From positions 1 through 33,561 of IMG/VR virus record IMGVR_UViG_3300047277_000175: a stretch of DNA of 33,561 bases; one strand, 5' to 3'. Positions 21,370 through 29,449 of the stretch are shown here, in pieces. Made by a program: the position numbers and the translations under genes. Positions within the stretch are counted from its first letter, which is position 1; each line of letters begins with the position of its first letter. Below the pieces are notes generated by a model, which had not been told where the DNA came from, did no database searches, and saw only the letters and a program-made list of their open reading frames with translations. This stretch comes from a virus.

Positions 21370-21750
21370 ATGTTAAACCAGTATTGGTTCAGTATTGCAG
21401 TAGAACCTGTCGTTACAATTGAGCAGCTACAAGAGCATAGTGACTTATTCTCTAACTGTTTCTATCCGATTGGTAATGAAGTTGATGGTAGGATGCTTTG
21501 TAGAGTCCTTGCTGATGACTTTGAAAGTATTAGGGTTATTCTTGATAGTATTGGTAAAGAAACTATTTTATGTGGTGGACAAGATGAAGAAGGCTACTGG
21601 CTTGATAGCTTAGAAAGGAATGACGCTGAGTTCGAGAAGTTTATGCAGTCGAGAGTTGAAGCTATTGACGGCATAGACTACACAATCACGCCTGCTGATA
21701 ATACCAGTGGTGGTAGACCTGCTTTTAAAGAAGGGATTTACCAACAGTGA
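21370..21750 (+). CDS. Hypothetical protein paired with the adhesin, 126 aa
   Basis: An acidic protein (FSNCFYPIGNEVDGRMLCRV; AEFEKFMQSRVEAIDGIDYT) following the adhesin after nine bases and overlapping the next start by four. It shares the T-rich composition of the adhesin gene and probably travels with it; a chaperone or fibre-assembly role is possible but no family is recognised. AAGGAAAAC lies upstream of ATG 21370. Confidence 0.6.
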   Translation: MLNQYWFSIAVEPVVTIEQLQEHSDLFSNCFYPIGNEVDGRMLCRVLADDFESIRVILDSIGKETILCGGQDEEGYWLDSLERNDAEFEKFMQSRVEAIDGIDYTITPADNTSGGRPAFKEGIYQQ

Positions 21751-22973
21751 GCAACATCGCACTATCTAGCTTTAAAGGCATTAATAACAAGGCAAATGAA
21801 ACCCGCTTGCCTGATGGTTATTTGCGCGAGTGCGTAGATTTTGTTATCAACAACAGCGGTGTCTTGACGCAACGCGAAGGCTATACGCTAAAAATAAGTG
21901 GCGAATTTACTGCGTTGTGGAGCGATGGCTTGCGCTGCTTTGCAGTTCGCAATGGCGATTTAATCGAGGTGTTTCCTGATTACACAGCTAAAGTTTTACG
22001 CGCTAATGCTGGGCGAGTTAGCCTTGATTTTTGCGAGTGTGATGGTGATTATTATTTTGTCGGCAATGCAATTACTGGGGTTATTCGCGGAGATTCTGTT
22101 CAGCAGTTTGGGCAGGATATGGTTATCGAGCAGCCTAGGGTAGCGGTTATTGATGGCGGGGCATTGCAGGCAGGGACTTATTTAATTGCGGTCACAACAC
22201 TGGACGGATTCGGCAAAGAATCTGGCACGGTCGAGCCTGTCTCTGTTGTTGTGACGGAAGATAATAGTGCGTTACAGCTCAGTGGCTTTTCATTGCCTAG
22301 CGATAGCGGCTCACCCCATTTTGCAATTTATCTCAGTGATACAAATGGCAATGCGCTGTATAGGCAAGGCATTATTGCGATCAATACGCAAACTGTCATA
22401 TTAACTGACGTTGATAACAGTACGCTGATGCTTGATTCATTCGGCATGCTGCCCGCACCTTTTGGTCGGTGCATTGCCTATCACTACGGGCATTTGTTTA
22501 TTGCCAGCGGCAATGTGCTTTATTATTCGGACACAATGGCGTATCACCGCTGGAATCCTGCTAATAATTACACTTATCCCAGCGAAATTACGGCAATTAT
22601 GTCGTGTGAAACGGGACTATGGATAGGTACAAGGTCAAGCGGGCTGTTTTGGATTAGCGGCAAAACCCCCAGTCATGGGCGCGAAGCAAGCGGAGATTTT
22701 AGCCAAACTCATAAGCACAGTGCGTGCGTTTTTCAAGGTAGTGAAAAGCGCGTAGAAGCAGATGCAATAAGCCAGACAACTTATGGTTGGATGATAACAG
22801 CCCAGGAAGGTTTATTTTTACTGTTAGATCAAGGGCAGTTTTTTAATGTCTCACAAGATAATATCAGGCTACCAATAGCTAGAGAGTGTACAGGTGCGAT
22901 TATGCGCAACAACGATTCAATCAATTATTTAGCAATTTTACACGGCGCGGGAATACCGCAAAGGAGCATTTAA
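21747..22973 (+). CDS. Tail hub/stabilisation-type protein, 408 aa
   Basis: Begins SNIALSSFKGINNKANETRL, followed by LRECVDFVINNSGVLTQREG, the usual opening of podovirus tail tube/stabilisation proteins (role like P22 gp10). Repeated short beta blades continue: WSDGLRCFAVRNGDLIEV; DGDYYFVGNAITGVIRGD; FGRCIAYHYGHLFIASGNVL; ETGLWIGTRSSGLFWISG, which suggests a beta-propeller. Such proteins close the portal exit. The start is GTG 21747, overlapping the previous gene by four bases; GAAGGG lies upstream. Confidence 0.7.
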   Translation: MSNIALSSFKGINNKANETRLPDGYLRECVDFVINNSGVLTQREGYTLKISGEFTALWSDGLRCFAVRNGDLIEVFPDYTAKVLRANAGRVSLDFCECDGDYYFVGNAITGVIRGDSVQQFGQDMVIEQPRVAVIDGGALQAGTYLIAVTTLDGFGKESGTVEPVSVVVTEDNSALQLSGFSLPSDSGSPHFAIYLSDTNGNALYRQGIIAINTQTVILTDVDNSTLMLDSFGMLPAPFGRCIAYHYGHLFIASGNVLYYSDTMAYHRWNPANNYTYPSEITAIMSCETGLWIGTRSSGLFWISGKTPSHGREASGDFSQTHKHSACVFQGSEKRVEADAISQTTYGWMITAQEGLFLLLDQGQFFNVSQDNIRLPIARECTGAIMRNNDSINYLAILHGAGIPQRSI

Positions 22974-22974
22974 G

Positions 22975-23385
22975 ATGGCAGGCGTAACAGCAGATGAAGG
23001 GGCAAAATTAATTGCCGATTTAATTTACCTAGGCAGTAGCGTAGATGCAGGCACGACTTTACAGCTAGGTCTTTTTACCAATAATTTAAGTCAAGCGGCA
23101 ATGAAGGCGTTAGCACTGACGGCAGTAACTGAGCCGACGGGCGGCGGCTACGCAAGAAAAACACTAACACGCGCAAGTTTTACTCGCGCTGGAGGCGTTA
23201 GCGGGTACGAGGCACAAATTTTTACACCTGTCACCGTTGGCTACACAGGCACAATTTACGGCTACTTTATCGCCACGACTGGCACGACACCTAGGCTACT
23301 GGAGGTTGAGCTATATGCCACGCCAATAACATTGCCGACTGTCAATACCACCCATTCTGTTGCATTAAACTCTACGACATCGTAA
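22975..23385 (+). CDS. Small structural protein, 136 aa
   Basis: ATG 22975 follows the hub-type stop by one base with AGGAG upstream. Pattern LGLFTNNLSQAAMKALALTA, then GGGYARKTLTRASFTRAGGV and TPVTVGYTGTIYGYFIATTG recurs in small tail or fibre-linked proteins of many phages. Mainly beta. Exact role unknown. Confidence 0.6.
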   Translation: MAGVTADEGAKLIADLIYLGSSVDAGTTLQLGLFTNNLSQAAMKALALTAVTEPTGGGYARKTLTRASFTRAGGVSGYEAQIFTPVTVGYTGTIYGYFIATTGTTPRLLEVELYATPITLPTVNTTHSVALNSTTS

Positions 23386-23395
23386 AGGGGTTTCA

Positions 23396-25015
23396 GTGGC
23401 CATTGATTTACTGCTTCATTTTGATACAGATTTTTCTGACTCAAGCGTCAATGATCACGTTATTGATATTGTTAGCGGCACACCTACAATATTAACGACA
23501 GGGCAAACATTTGGGGTCGGGTGTTATTCGGGTGGATTAACTAGGTATTATGTTACACCGCCAGTGGGTAATTTCACTCTTAGATGTAGAGTAACAATAC
23601 CTATTGGCGTTAGTACGCCTAACGCGTTAATTGGCATAAACGCGGTTTATGCTGACATAAGTATACGTCTGACAGACTGGGGAACTCCTGAGATAGCTCT
23701 TATCGGTACTAGCGAACCATCATCTCCTGTCTCAGTATCTTATGGGTCTACTTACGCCATAAGTATTGAGTTTTTTGGGGGAAATGCCTTGTTATATGTG
23801 GACGGTGCATTAGTTTCTTCGCTTTTTGTGGGCGAAGTTCCCAGCGGGGGATCTGAACGCATATCGTTCTACGGCGATAGTTTTATTTATGATGAGGTTA
23901 TGTATGACAACACAACCGCTCTAGCGGGAGGTGCGTCAAGCTACACGGTGGAAACATCCGCATTTGGCGCGAGTGCAATAGTTGAGATAGCTGTTACAGG
24001 CAATATACAGACCGTCACTACCACTAATGCTATCACTAAATTTAGCATCAACGGCGATGTACAGATTGTTACAGTCCCAGAGTCGGTAGTTAAAAATGGC
24101 GACATATTTACTGGTGATGTACAGATTGTTACAGTCCCAGAGTCGGTAGTTAAAAATCTGTACATATTTACTGGTGATGTACAGATTGTTACAGTCCCCG
24201 AATCGGTAACGACATATACGACAGCAGCATTAGGGAACATCAGCACGCTAAACACGCCAAGCTCTCTGATTAAAAATTCAAATATTTTTTCTGGTCGCGT
24301 ATCGACAATAACAGCTCCCAGTGCGGTGGTGTCTACAGTCTACGCATTTGTAGGTAGCACAGCACGCGCAACGATACCAGCATCAAACTACGCGGTCGCT
24401 CAGCATTTTATTGGCAGCGTAACGACCAACACCACGACAGGCCCTACACTGTCGCTCAGTCATACGGCAATCGGTAATATATCGACGCTTACCAAGCCGA
24501 GTGCATTATTTACGCTTAAATCACCTTCTTTAGCCCTTAATTTCGCGCTGGAAAATAAGAGTTTTACGACATTTAGCAATCATGACTTTGTTGGATCATG
24601 CGTGTTTGGCGGTAAGACATTGTTTATCAGTGACGCTGGGTTATTTGAGGCAGGCGGCTTGACTGATAACAATGCGCCAATTGTGCCTAGCCTGAAAACG
24701 GGAAAAATGGACACAGTAATGGGCGCAAACGGCGCAATTCATAGCCATAAAATCAAGCGATTACCTGATTCTAAAGTCTATATTGATGCTGATAAAACAG
24801 GGGGCGCGATTGATTTAACGATAACAGCAGACACCAGTACCAACACCTACAATAATGCAGTGACTCATGACGGTTTTGCTACTCATGCTATTAAGGTAGG
24901 TAGAGGCATTAAATACAATTATGTGCAGCTAGAGATAATCGGCAATGGATGTTCAAGGCTTGACATTGGGTCGATACGCTACAATCCAATAGAAATCCAG
25001 CGGAGTGAGCGGTGA
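23396..25015 (+). CDS. Tail fibre with lectin-like head and 20-residue repeats, 539 aa
   Basis: Start is GTG 23396 with AAAGGGG upstream. Residues about 1-175 resemble a concanavalin-like laminin-G fold (LLLHFDTDFSDSSVNDHVID; NFTLRCRVTIPIGVSTPNAL; YAISIEFFGGNALLYVDGAL). Residues about 200-380 hold tandem 20-residue units of the form G-x-(V/I)-x-x-(V/L)-T-x-P-x-(S/A)-(V/L), for example GDVQIVTVPESVVKNGDIFT. The C-terminal part reads TADTSTNTYNNAVTHDGFAT and ends in a jelly-roll-like segment. Probably a rod-and-tip receptor-binding fibre. The gene overlaps the next start by four bases. Confidence 0.65.
   Translation: MAIDLLLHFDTDFSDSSVNDHVIDIVSGTPTILTTGQTFGVGCYSGGLTRYYVTPPVGNFTLRCRVTIPIGVSTPNALIGINAVYADISIRLTDWGTPEIALIGTSEPSSPVSVSYGSTYAISIEFFGGNALLYVDGALVSSLFVGEVPSGGSERISFYGDSFIYDEVMYDNTTALAGGASSYTVETSAFGASAIVEIAVTGNIQTVTTTNAITKFSINGDVQIVTVPESVVKNGDIFTGDVQIVTVPESVVKNLYIFTGDVQIVTVPESVTTYTTAALGNISTLNTPSSLIKNSNIFSGRVSTITAPSAVVSTVYAFVGSTARATIPASNYAVAQHFIGSVTTNTTTGPTLSLSHTAIGNISTLTKPSALFTLKSPSLALNFALENKSFTTFSNHDFVGSCVFGGKTLFISDAGLFEAGGLTDNNAPIVPSLKTGKMDTVMGANGAIHSHKIKRLPDSKVYIDADKTGGAIDLTITADTSTNTYNNAVTHDGFATHAIKVGRGIKYNYVQLEIIGNGCSRLDIGSIRYNPIEIQRSER
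24053..24232 (+). repeat. Three near-identical 60-bp tandem repeats in the fibre gene
   Basis: Units start at 24053, 24113 and 24173. The first two are almost identical and the third diverges in its second half. They encode the 20-residue units, and several decayed copies of the same protein unit continue to about 24530. Such repeats allow length change by recombination. Confidence 0.9.
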
Positions 25016-26760
25016 TACAGCCACCACGCCTTGATTATATCGGTGATATTAAAAAAGCAATAACACTCAAGGGTGTTGCGCTTAATTTTTATACATTTGT
25101 TGCCAATAGTATGGGGTCGGCTGCTATGGTTACACGCGACAAGACAGTAGGGAATCATGCAATTATCAGAGTGTCTGTGACTACCACGCTGTATGGTGAC
25201 AAGCGCGGTTCAGTGGCTATCTACTGGGAAACTGAAGTAGATGGCGCGATTGCTGGCGTTTATATTTGCTACCCTGACAGCGAAGGCGTTGAATACTGGC
25301 ACACTTACGGTATTAATGAAAACGATTATTACAGTTGGTACAGATACCGCGACTGGCTGATTTACAACAACAAACCCACCCTCATTCCGACTGTTTTTGA
25401 TAACAGTTCAACCGATAAAAAGAAACAATTTCATAACGCCACAGCAGGTGCATATTGGGTTAATGCCCGTAAAACGCAATGCCTAACGTGGAGTGATAAA
25501 AACGTTTTTCTAGCAGGCGTTAATATTATCCGCGTACCCGATGGCAGTATTGCGGGTGCTTTTATTCGTGATAAAAAAGTTATTATTATTACTGATGGTT
25601 TAACAGCGAGCGTCTATAAATTATCAACCACTGATTATGTTTTAGAAAACACTGTAACGATAACCCGTCTTGCAACGTCGGCAAATGAACCCGCCGCTGT
25701 TTGTGAACCCAACGCCCTATTTTTATATATTTCTACCGTCACCACCGACCGCGTAGAGCTAGAAACCTTTGCCATTTCTTCGTCATTTGAGTTTGAGAGT
25801 AAATCGGTTGAATCATTCCCATTCGGCAGCGGCGGCTATGGCGGCAATGCGAGCAGTTGGTCAAATACCGCAAACGCGCCCAATTCATTTGTCGGTATTT
25901 ATGGCAGTGTCGGGGGTGCTTATTTAGTGACAGAGGATTATTCGGGTACGAGTAGTGGCGTGGATACAGTTACGCATGGAGCATCTATTAATCCAAATAT
26001 CGCTGATCCTGTAATTACCGCGACATTAAAAACATCGCTTGAAGCGATAGACAGGACGTGGCACATAACCCCGCTAAAAGATGGCGTTAAACAAACTGAG
26101 CTACTTTCCAGCGTAACTGCGACACAAACAGGGTCGTCATCATTCGCTGCTGATTTTAATGAGTTCGATACGGGCTTGGGGGAATGGATAGATAAGCCGA
26201 CGGGCGGATATATGCCTTGGGATGGTGCGTATTGGCGTGGTGTTACCGAGGATTTTTTTATAGCTAACCCCCACCCCGATGCGTACCATGGACTTGATGG
26301 TGTCTGGTGGTATCCAGATCTAGTCCCAATAACAGTCAGAACATGGACTCCTTTGTACGACACACAGGTAACAAACACTGTAACTACAAGCGGCAGCATA
26401 GCAGCAACAACTATTATTTACTGCTCGCCAGCGGATGAATTTATTGTCACATCTTCTTTCAATGCGACAGTTTCAAATGGTGTTGGCACATCATTCGAGG
26501 TCATCAAAGCTACGCATAAATCGAAAATAGTGTATGAGCATACCAGTGAACCCGTACCTTATAGCGGCAGTGGCGGTGCGCCTTTCTACGCTGAAAACTA
26601 CCACGCCCCGCCGCTTTATATGGGCGCAGTATTCGATGGCGAATTTTGCTTTATTCAAATAACCCCCAACCGCGCCGTTTTATTCTCAATAAAATCAGGC
26701 AAAATCAAAGAGATAACCACCACTCAGTCCATAGACAGAGTAAACTTAACAACCTTATAA
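25012..26760 (+). CDS. Probable tail fibre/surface protein, 582 aa
   Basis: Start is GTG 25012 in a four-base overlap (GTGA) with the fibre gene. Beta-rich with many Gly/Thr/Ser/Tyr; segments such as DKRGSVAIYWETEVDGAIAG and GVDTVTHGASINPNIADPVI, and an aromatic Gly-rich stretch (WIDKPTGGYMPWDGAYWRG). No membrane helices. By place and composition a large tail or receptor-contact protein. I could not match it to a family. Confidence 0.6.
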   Translation: MIQPPRLDYIGDIKKAITLKGVALNFYTFVANSMGSAAMVTRDKTVGNHAIIRVSVTTTLYGDKRGSVAIYWETEVDGAIAGVYICYPDSEGVEYWHTYGINENDYYSWYRYRDWLIYNNKPTLIPTVFDNSSTDKKKQFHNATAGAYWVNARKTQCLTWSDKNVFLAGVNIIRVPDGSIAGAFIRDKKVIIITDGLTASVYKLSTTDYVLENTVTITRLATSANEPAAVCEPNALFLYISTVTTDRVELETFAISSSFEFESKSVESFPFGSGGYGGNASSWSNTANAPNSFVGIYGSVGGAYLVTEDYSGTSSGVDTVTHGASINPNIADPVITATLKTSLEAIDRTWHITPLKDGVKQTELLSSVTATQTGSSSFAADFNEFDTGLGEWIDKPTGGYMPWDGAYWRGVTEDFFIANPHPDAYHGLDGVWWYPDLVPITVRTWTPLYDTQVTNTVTTSGSIAATTIIYCSPADEFIVTSSFNATVSNGVGTSFEVIKATHKSKIVYEHTSEPVPYSGSGGAPFYAENYHAPPLYMGAVFDGEFCFIQITPNRAVLFSIKSGKIKEITTTQSIDRVNLTTL

Positions 26761-26772
26761 ATTGAGACAGTC

Positions 26773-28155
26773 ATGACATGGATAAATGAACCGCTTAATA
26801 TAATAACAGCCCCAAATGATGGTTTTTTTAGTGATTTGATACTAAAAGGGACTCGCCTTATTGATAGCACTGTTGTAGCAACTAACGCTATATCTAAGTT
26901 AACTATCGACGACCCTAATTTTTTAGGGATAACTCCAGCACAGGTTAGCCCGTTAAATGTAGGCATTAATTTGCCAGCCGCGCCCAGTGAGGTATCGGTA
27001 GCGGATATACCTGCTTTAACAACCGCCGCCTATTTATTTGATATTCCAGCAACCCCGAATGCCCCGCAAATAAAGATCGCACCGAATAGTGTCTCAATTA
27101 TTGCCCCACAAGTCGGAGACCTGCCTACTGCACCGCAATTAATGACATTGACTACTAATATAACTCAGTTAGATAGCTGGATTATTGAGTTAGTGGGTAG
27201 CATTAAAAGCAATCTATTTGATAGGTTAACGTATGCAACTGGACTAAAGCCCAGTATTGAGGCGGCGATATTCGGGCGAGCAGTAGACAGGGAAAATAAA
27301 CAGCAATCCAGCGGCTACGCAAACTATATGGCAGCACAGGCGGCTATGGGATGGTCTTCGCCTAGCGGTCAAAATAAAGCAGCGTGGATTGCATTTGAGA
27401 CCGACAAAAAAGGTAAATTATCGGATATTAACCGCGACATTATGGTTAAGCAGGCGGAGCTTGAGCAGTCTAATACCCAGAAAACAATCGACGCGCTACA
27501 GGCATTAGAGTCGCAAATCTACGCCATGAAAGATGGCTTTGAAAGCAAAAGCCTTGCGATAGATGGCAATGAAGTACAGCTTTATGGCACGTTAGTCGAG
27601 GCTATGTTTAAGCGCGTTGAAACCTTTAACGCCATTAATGCCATGACGCTTGATAAATACAAGTCGGACATTGAGGCTTATATCTCAACAGGTAAGCTAG
27701 ATGGCGAGCTGTACGCAGCTCAGATTCAGGGCTATAGCGCGACAGTCAGTGCATTATCAGAGCAGGCAACAGGCAATGCCAAGATGGTTATCGACAGTTA
27801 TGCCGCAAACTTGCAAGGCTACGAGGCAGTAGGCAGGCGGGTGGATGGCAAAGACGAACGGGCATTGCGTAAATATGACTCAGACAGTCGTTTTCAGTCT
27901 GAAAAAGCACAATTACTCATGTCGCAAATTGAAGCTACTAACGCGCTGAATGAAAACTTAACTAATGTGGCACTGGAAAAACTAAGGGTTATGGATTCAC
28001 ACAATATTGGAAAATACGGTGCGTTGTCGGAAGCTCAAAAGGCAGTTGGGACTATTCTAGGGCAGTCAGCCGCATCATTATTTAATGTTATGAACCTCTC
28101 GCAAAGCTGGTCACACTCAGTCGGGTGGAGTGGATCAGAGTCATTATCAGCATAG
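26773..28155 (+). CDS. Helical virion protein, possible tail needle or ejection protein, 460 aa
   Basis: N-terminal ~130 residues are Pro/Ile-rich with repeats of I-x-P-x-x-P style (NLPAAPSEVSVADIPALTTA; FDIPATPNAPQIKIAPNSVS), then a long helical region (MVKQAELEQSNTQKTIDALQ; RALRKYDSDSRFQSEKAQLL) and a Ser/Trp-rich tail. The extended-then-coiled-coil build fits an ejected or tail-tip protein. Start ATG 26773 has AGTC directly before it and only GAGAC upstream. No family recognised. Confidence 0.6.
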   Translation: MTWINEPLNIITAPNDGFFSDLILKGTRLIDSTVVATNAISKLTIDDPNFLGITPAQVSPLNVGINLPAAPSEVSVADIPALTTAAYLFDIPATPNAPQIKIAPNSVSIIAPQVGDLPTAPQLMTLTTNITQLDSWIIELVGSIKSNLFDRLTYATGLKPSIEAAIFGRAVDRENKQQSSGYANYMAAQAAMGWSSPSGQNKAAWIAFETDKKGKLSDINRDIMVKQAELEQSNTQKTIDALQALESQIYAMKDGFESKSLAIDGNEVQLYGTLVEAMFKRVETFNAINAMTLDKYKSDIEAYISTGKLDGELYAAQIQGYSATVSALSEQATGNAKMVIDSYAANLQGYEAVGRRVDGKDERALRKYDSDSRFQSEKAQLLMSQIEATNALNENLTNVALEKLRVMDSHNIGKYGALSEAQKAVGTILGQSAASLFNVMNLSQSWSHSVGWSGSESLSA

Positions 28156-28165
28156 GAGTTATATT

Positions 28166-29449
28166 ATGGCGTTACCATCACGCGCGAATTTTCTAAAAAG
28201 AAATATGCCGATAGGCATACCAACAGCTACGAGTGTAAAAAGCAATATAAGCAATGTGTCGAGAACAGAAGGAGCGGATGGTAAAACTACTTATTCCGAC
28301 GCTGCGCCTATTGCATCATTGCCTATTGCGCCTCGGCACGCAGAATTTAGCGGCGGATCTTTACCACCGCCAGAGAAGCAATTACCACAGCAACCGCAGC
28401 AACCGCAGCAACCGCAGCAACCGCAACCGCAAGCAGCACCCAATTTGATTGCGATGAAGTCGGTTGATGGTATGCAAGCTGCTATGGACAATAAATATGC
28501 TCATTTAGCGAATGAATCAGCGATAGCAGAAGCCAATGGAATCAACGCAGCACGACAGGCGGCGATTAACTCAGTGCAAACGGGAAATCAAGCGCAAGCC
28601 GATTTGGCGGAGAAGCAGCGGCAAGCGAATATGCAGGATACGCAGAATACACAGGGTATGGCGCAAAAAGATAATCAGTTTGCTTTGTCGCTTGATGACA
28701 ATCGCACAGCGCGACAACAGCAACAAAATCAGTTTGCAACGTCGTTAGCTGATACACAGGCAGGCAGAGAGCAATCTAGCAATCAATTTAACCAAGAAAT
28801 GGGGATGAAGAAGGAAGTTAGTAGTGTTGATTATTTGTCTAAGTTGGCAGGGGCAAAAGCAGCGGCTGAATTGCCCGTTAAGCAGCAAGAAATGGCGATG
28901 AAGACAGAGCAGGCAGTGGCTGAAAAACAAGCGTTAGTGCCTATAAATACAGCCCAGAAAATTTCCGATGACAAAGCGACGGCAGCACTAAGTATCCCAA
29001 AAGTAGATAGTGACTCTAAATATGCTACCGATTTAATTGATTCGTTGACTGAGCATAAAGGATTTGATGACTCAGTAGGTGCGTACACATACCCGATTAC
29101 ATCCAGAATACCGAGTACAGATGCAGCGGACTTCAAGGCAAGGCATGAGCAAATACAGGGCAAGCAATTTTTACAAGCCTTTGAATCATTAAAAGGCGGC
29201 GGGCAAATTACAGAGATTGAGAGCAAAAAAGCGACGGATGCAATTGCTAGAATGCAAGTATCGCAAAGCCCAGAAGAGTTTAGAAAATCAGCGGAAGAAT
29301 TTAAGGGCGTTATAGGCACGGCAAGAAAGAACGCCTACACCAAAGCTGGAATGGAAATGCCAGATAAGCAACAATCGCCAGCAATCCCAGCAGGCGTAAA
29401 CCCTGAACGCTGGGCAGCCTATCAAGCTTATATAAACGGAGCTAAATAA
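28166..29449 (+). CDS. Gln/Pro-rich internal virion protein, 427 aa
   Basis: I chose ATG 28166 (TAGGAG seven bases upstream) over a start inside the previous gene. Residues about 70-95 are a QQP repeat. From 110 to 280 it is Gln/Ala/Lys/Glu-rich and helical (NGINAARQAAINSVQTGNQA; FATSLADTQAGREQSSNQFN). The C-terminal part (EHKGFDDSVGAYTYPITSRI) seems folded. This is the profile of podovirus ejection proteins, which leave the capsid with the DNA. Its stop overlaps the next ATG by one base. Confidence 0.65.
   Translation: MALPSRANFLKRNMPIGIPTATSVKSNISNVSRTEGADGKTTYSDAAPIASLPIAPRHAEFSGGSLPPPEKQLPQQPQQPQQPQQPQPQAAPNLIAMKSVDGMQAAMDNKYAHLANESAIAEANGINAARQAAINSVQTGNQAQADLAEKQRQANMQDTQNTQGMAQKDNQFALSLDDNRTARQQQQNQFATSLADTQAGREQSSNQFNQEMGMKKEVSSVDYLSKLAGAKAAAELPVKQQEMAMKTEQAVAEKQALVPINTAQKISDDKATAALSIPKVDSDSKYATDLIDSLTEHKGFDDSVGAYTYPITSRIPSTDAADFKARHEQIQGKQFLQAFESLKGGGQITEIESKKATDAIARMQVSQSPEEFRKSAEEFKGVIGTARKNAYTKAGMEMPDKQQSPAIPAGVNPERWAAYQAYINGAK
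28386..28432 (+). repeat. CAACCGCAG microsatellite coding QQP/QP
   Basis: A nine-base unit (caaccgcag) repeats four times or so and then decays to caaccgcaa. It encodes the QQP linker of the internal virion protein and may vary in copy number. Confidence 0.8.

Noticed and set aside
28254-28448. Alternate-frame ORF in the Q/P-rich region
   Set aside because: Produced by the repetitive CAACCGCAG sequence; composition is low-complexity and no good start is seen, unlike the nested transposase ORFs.
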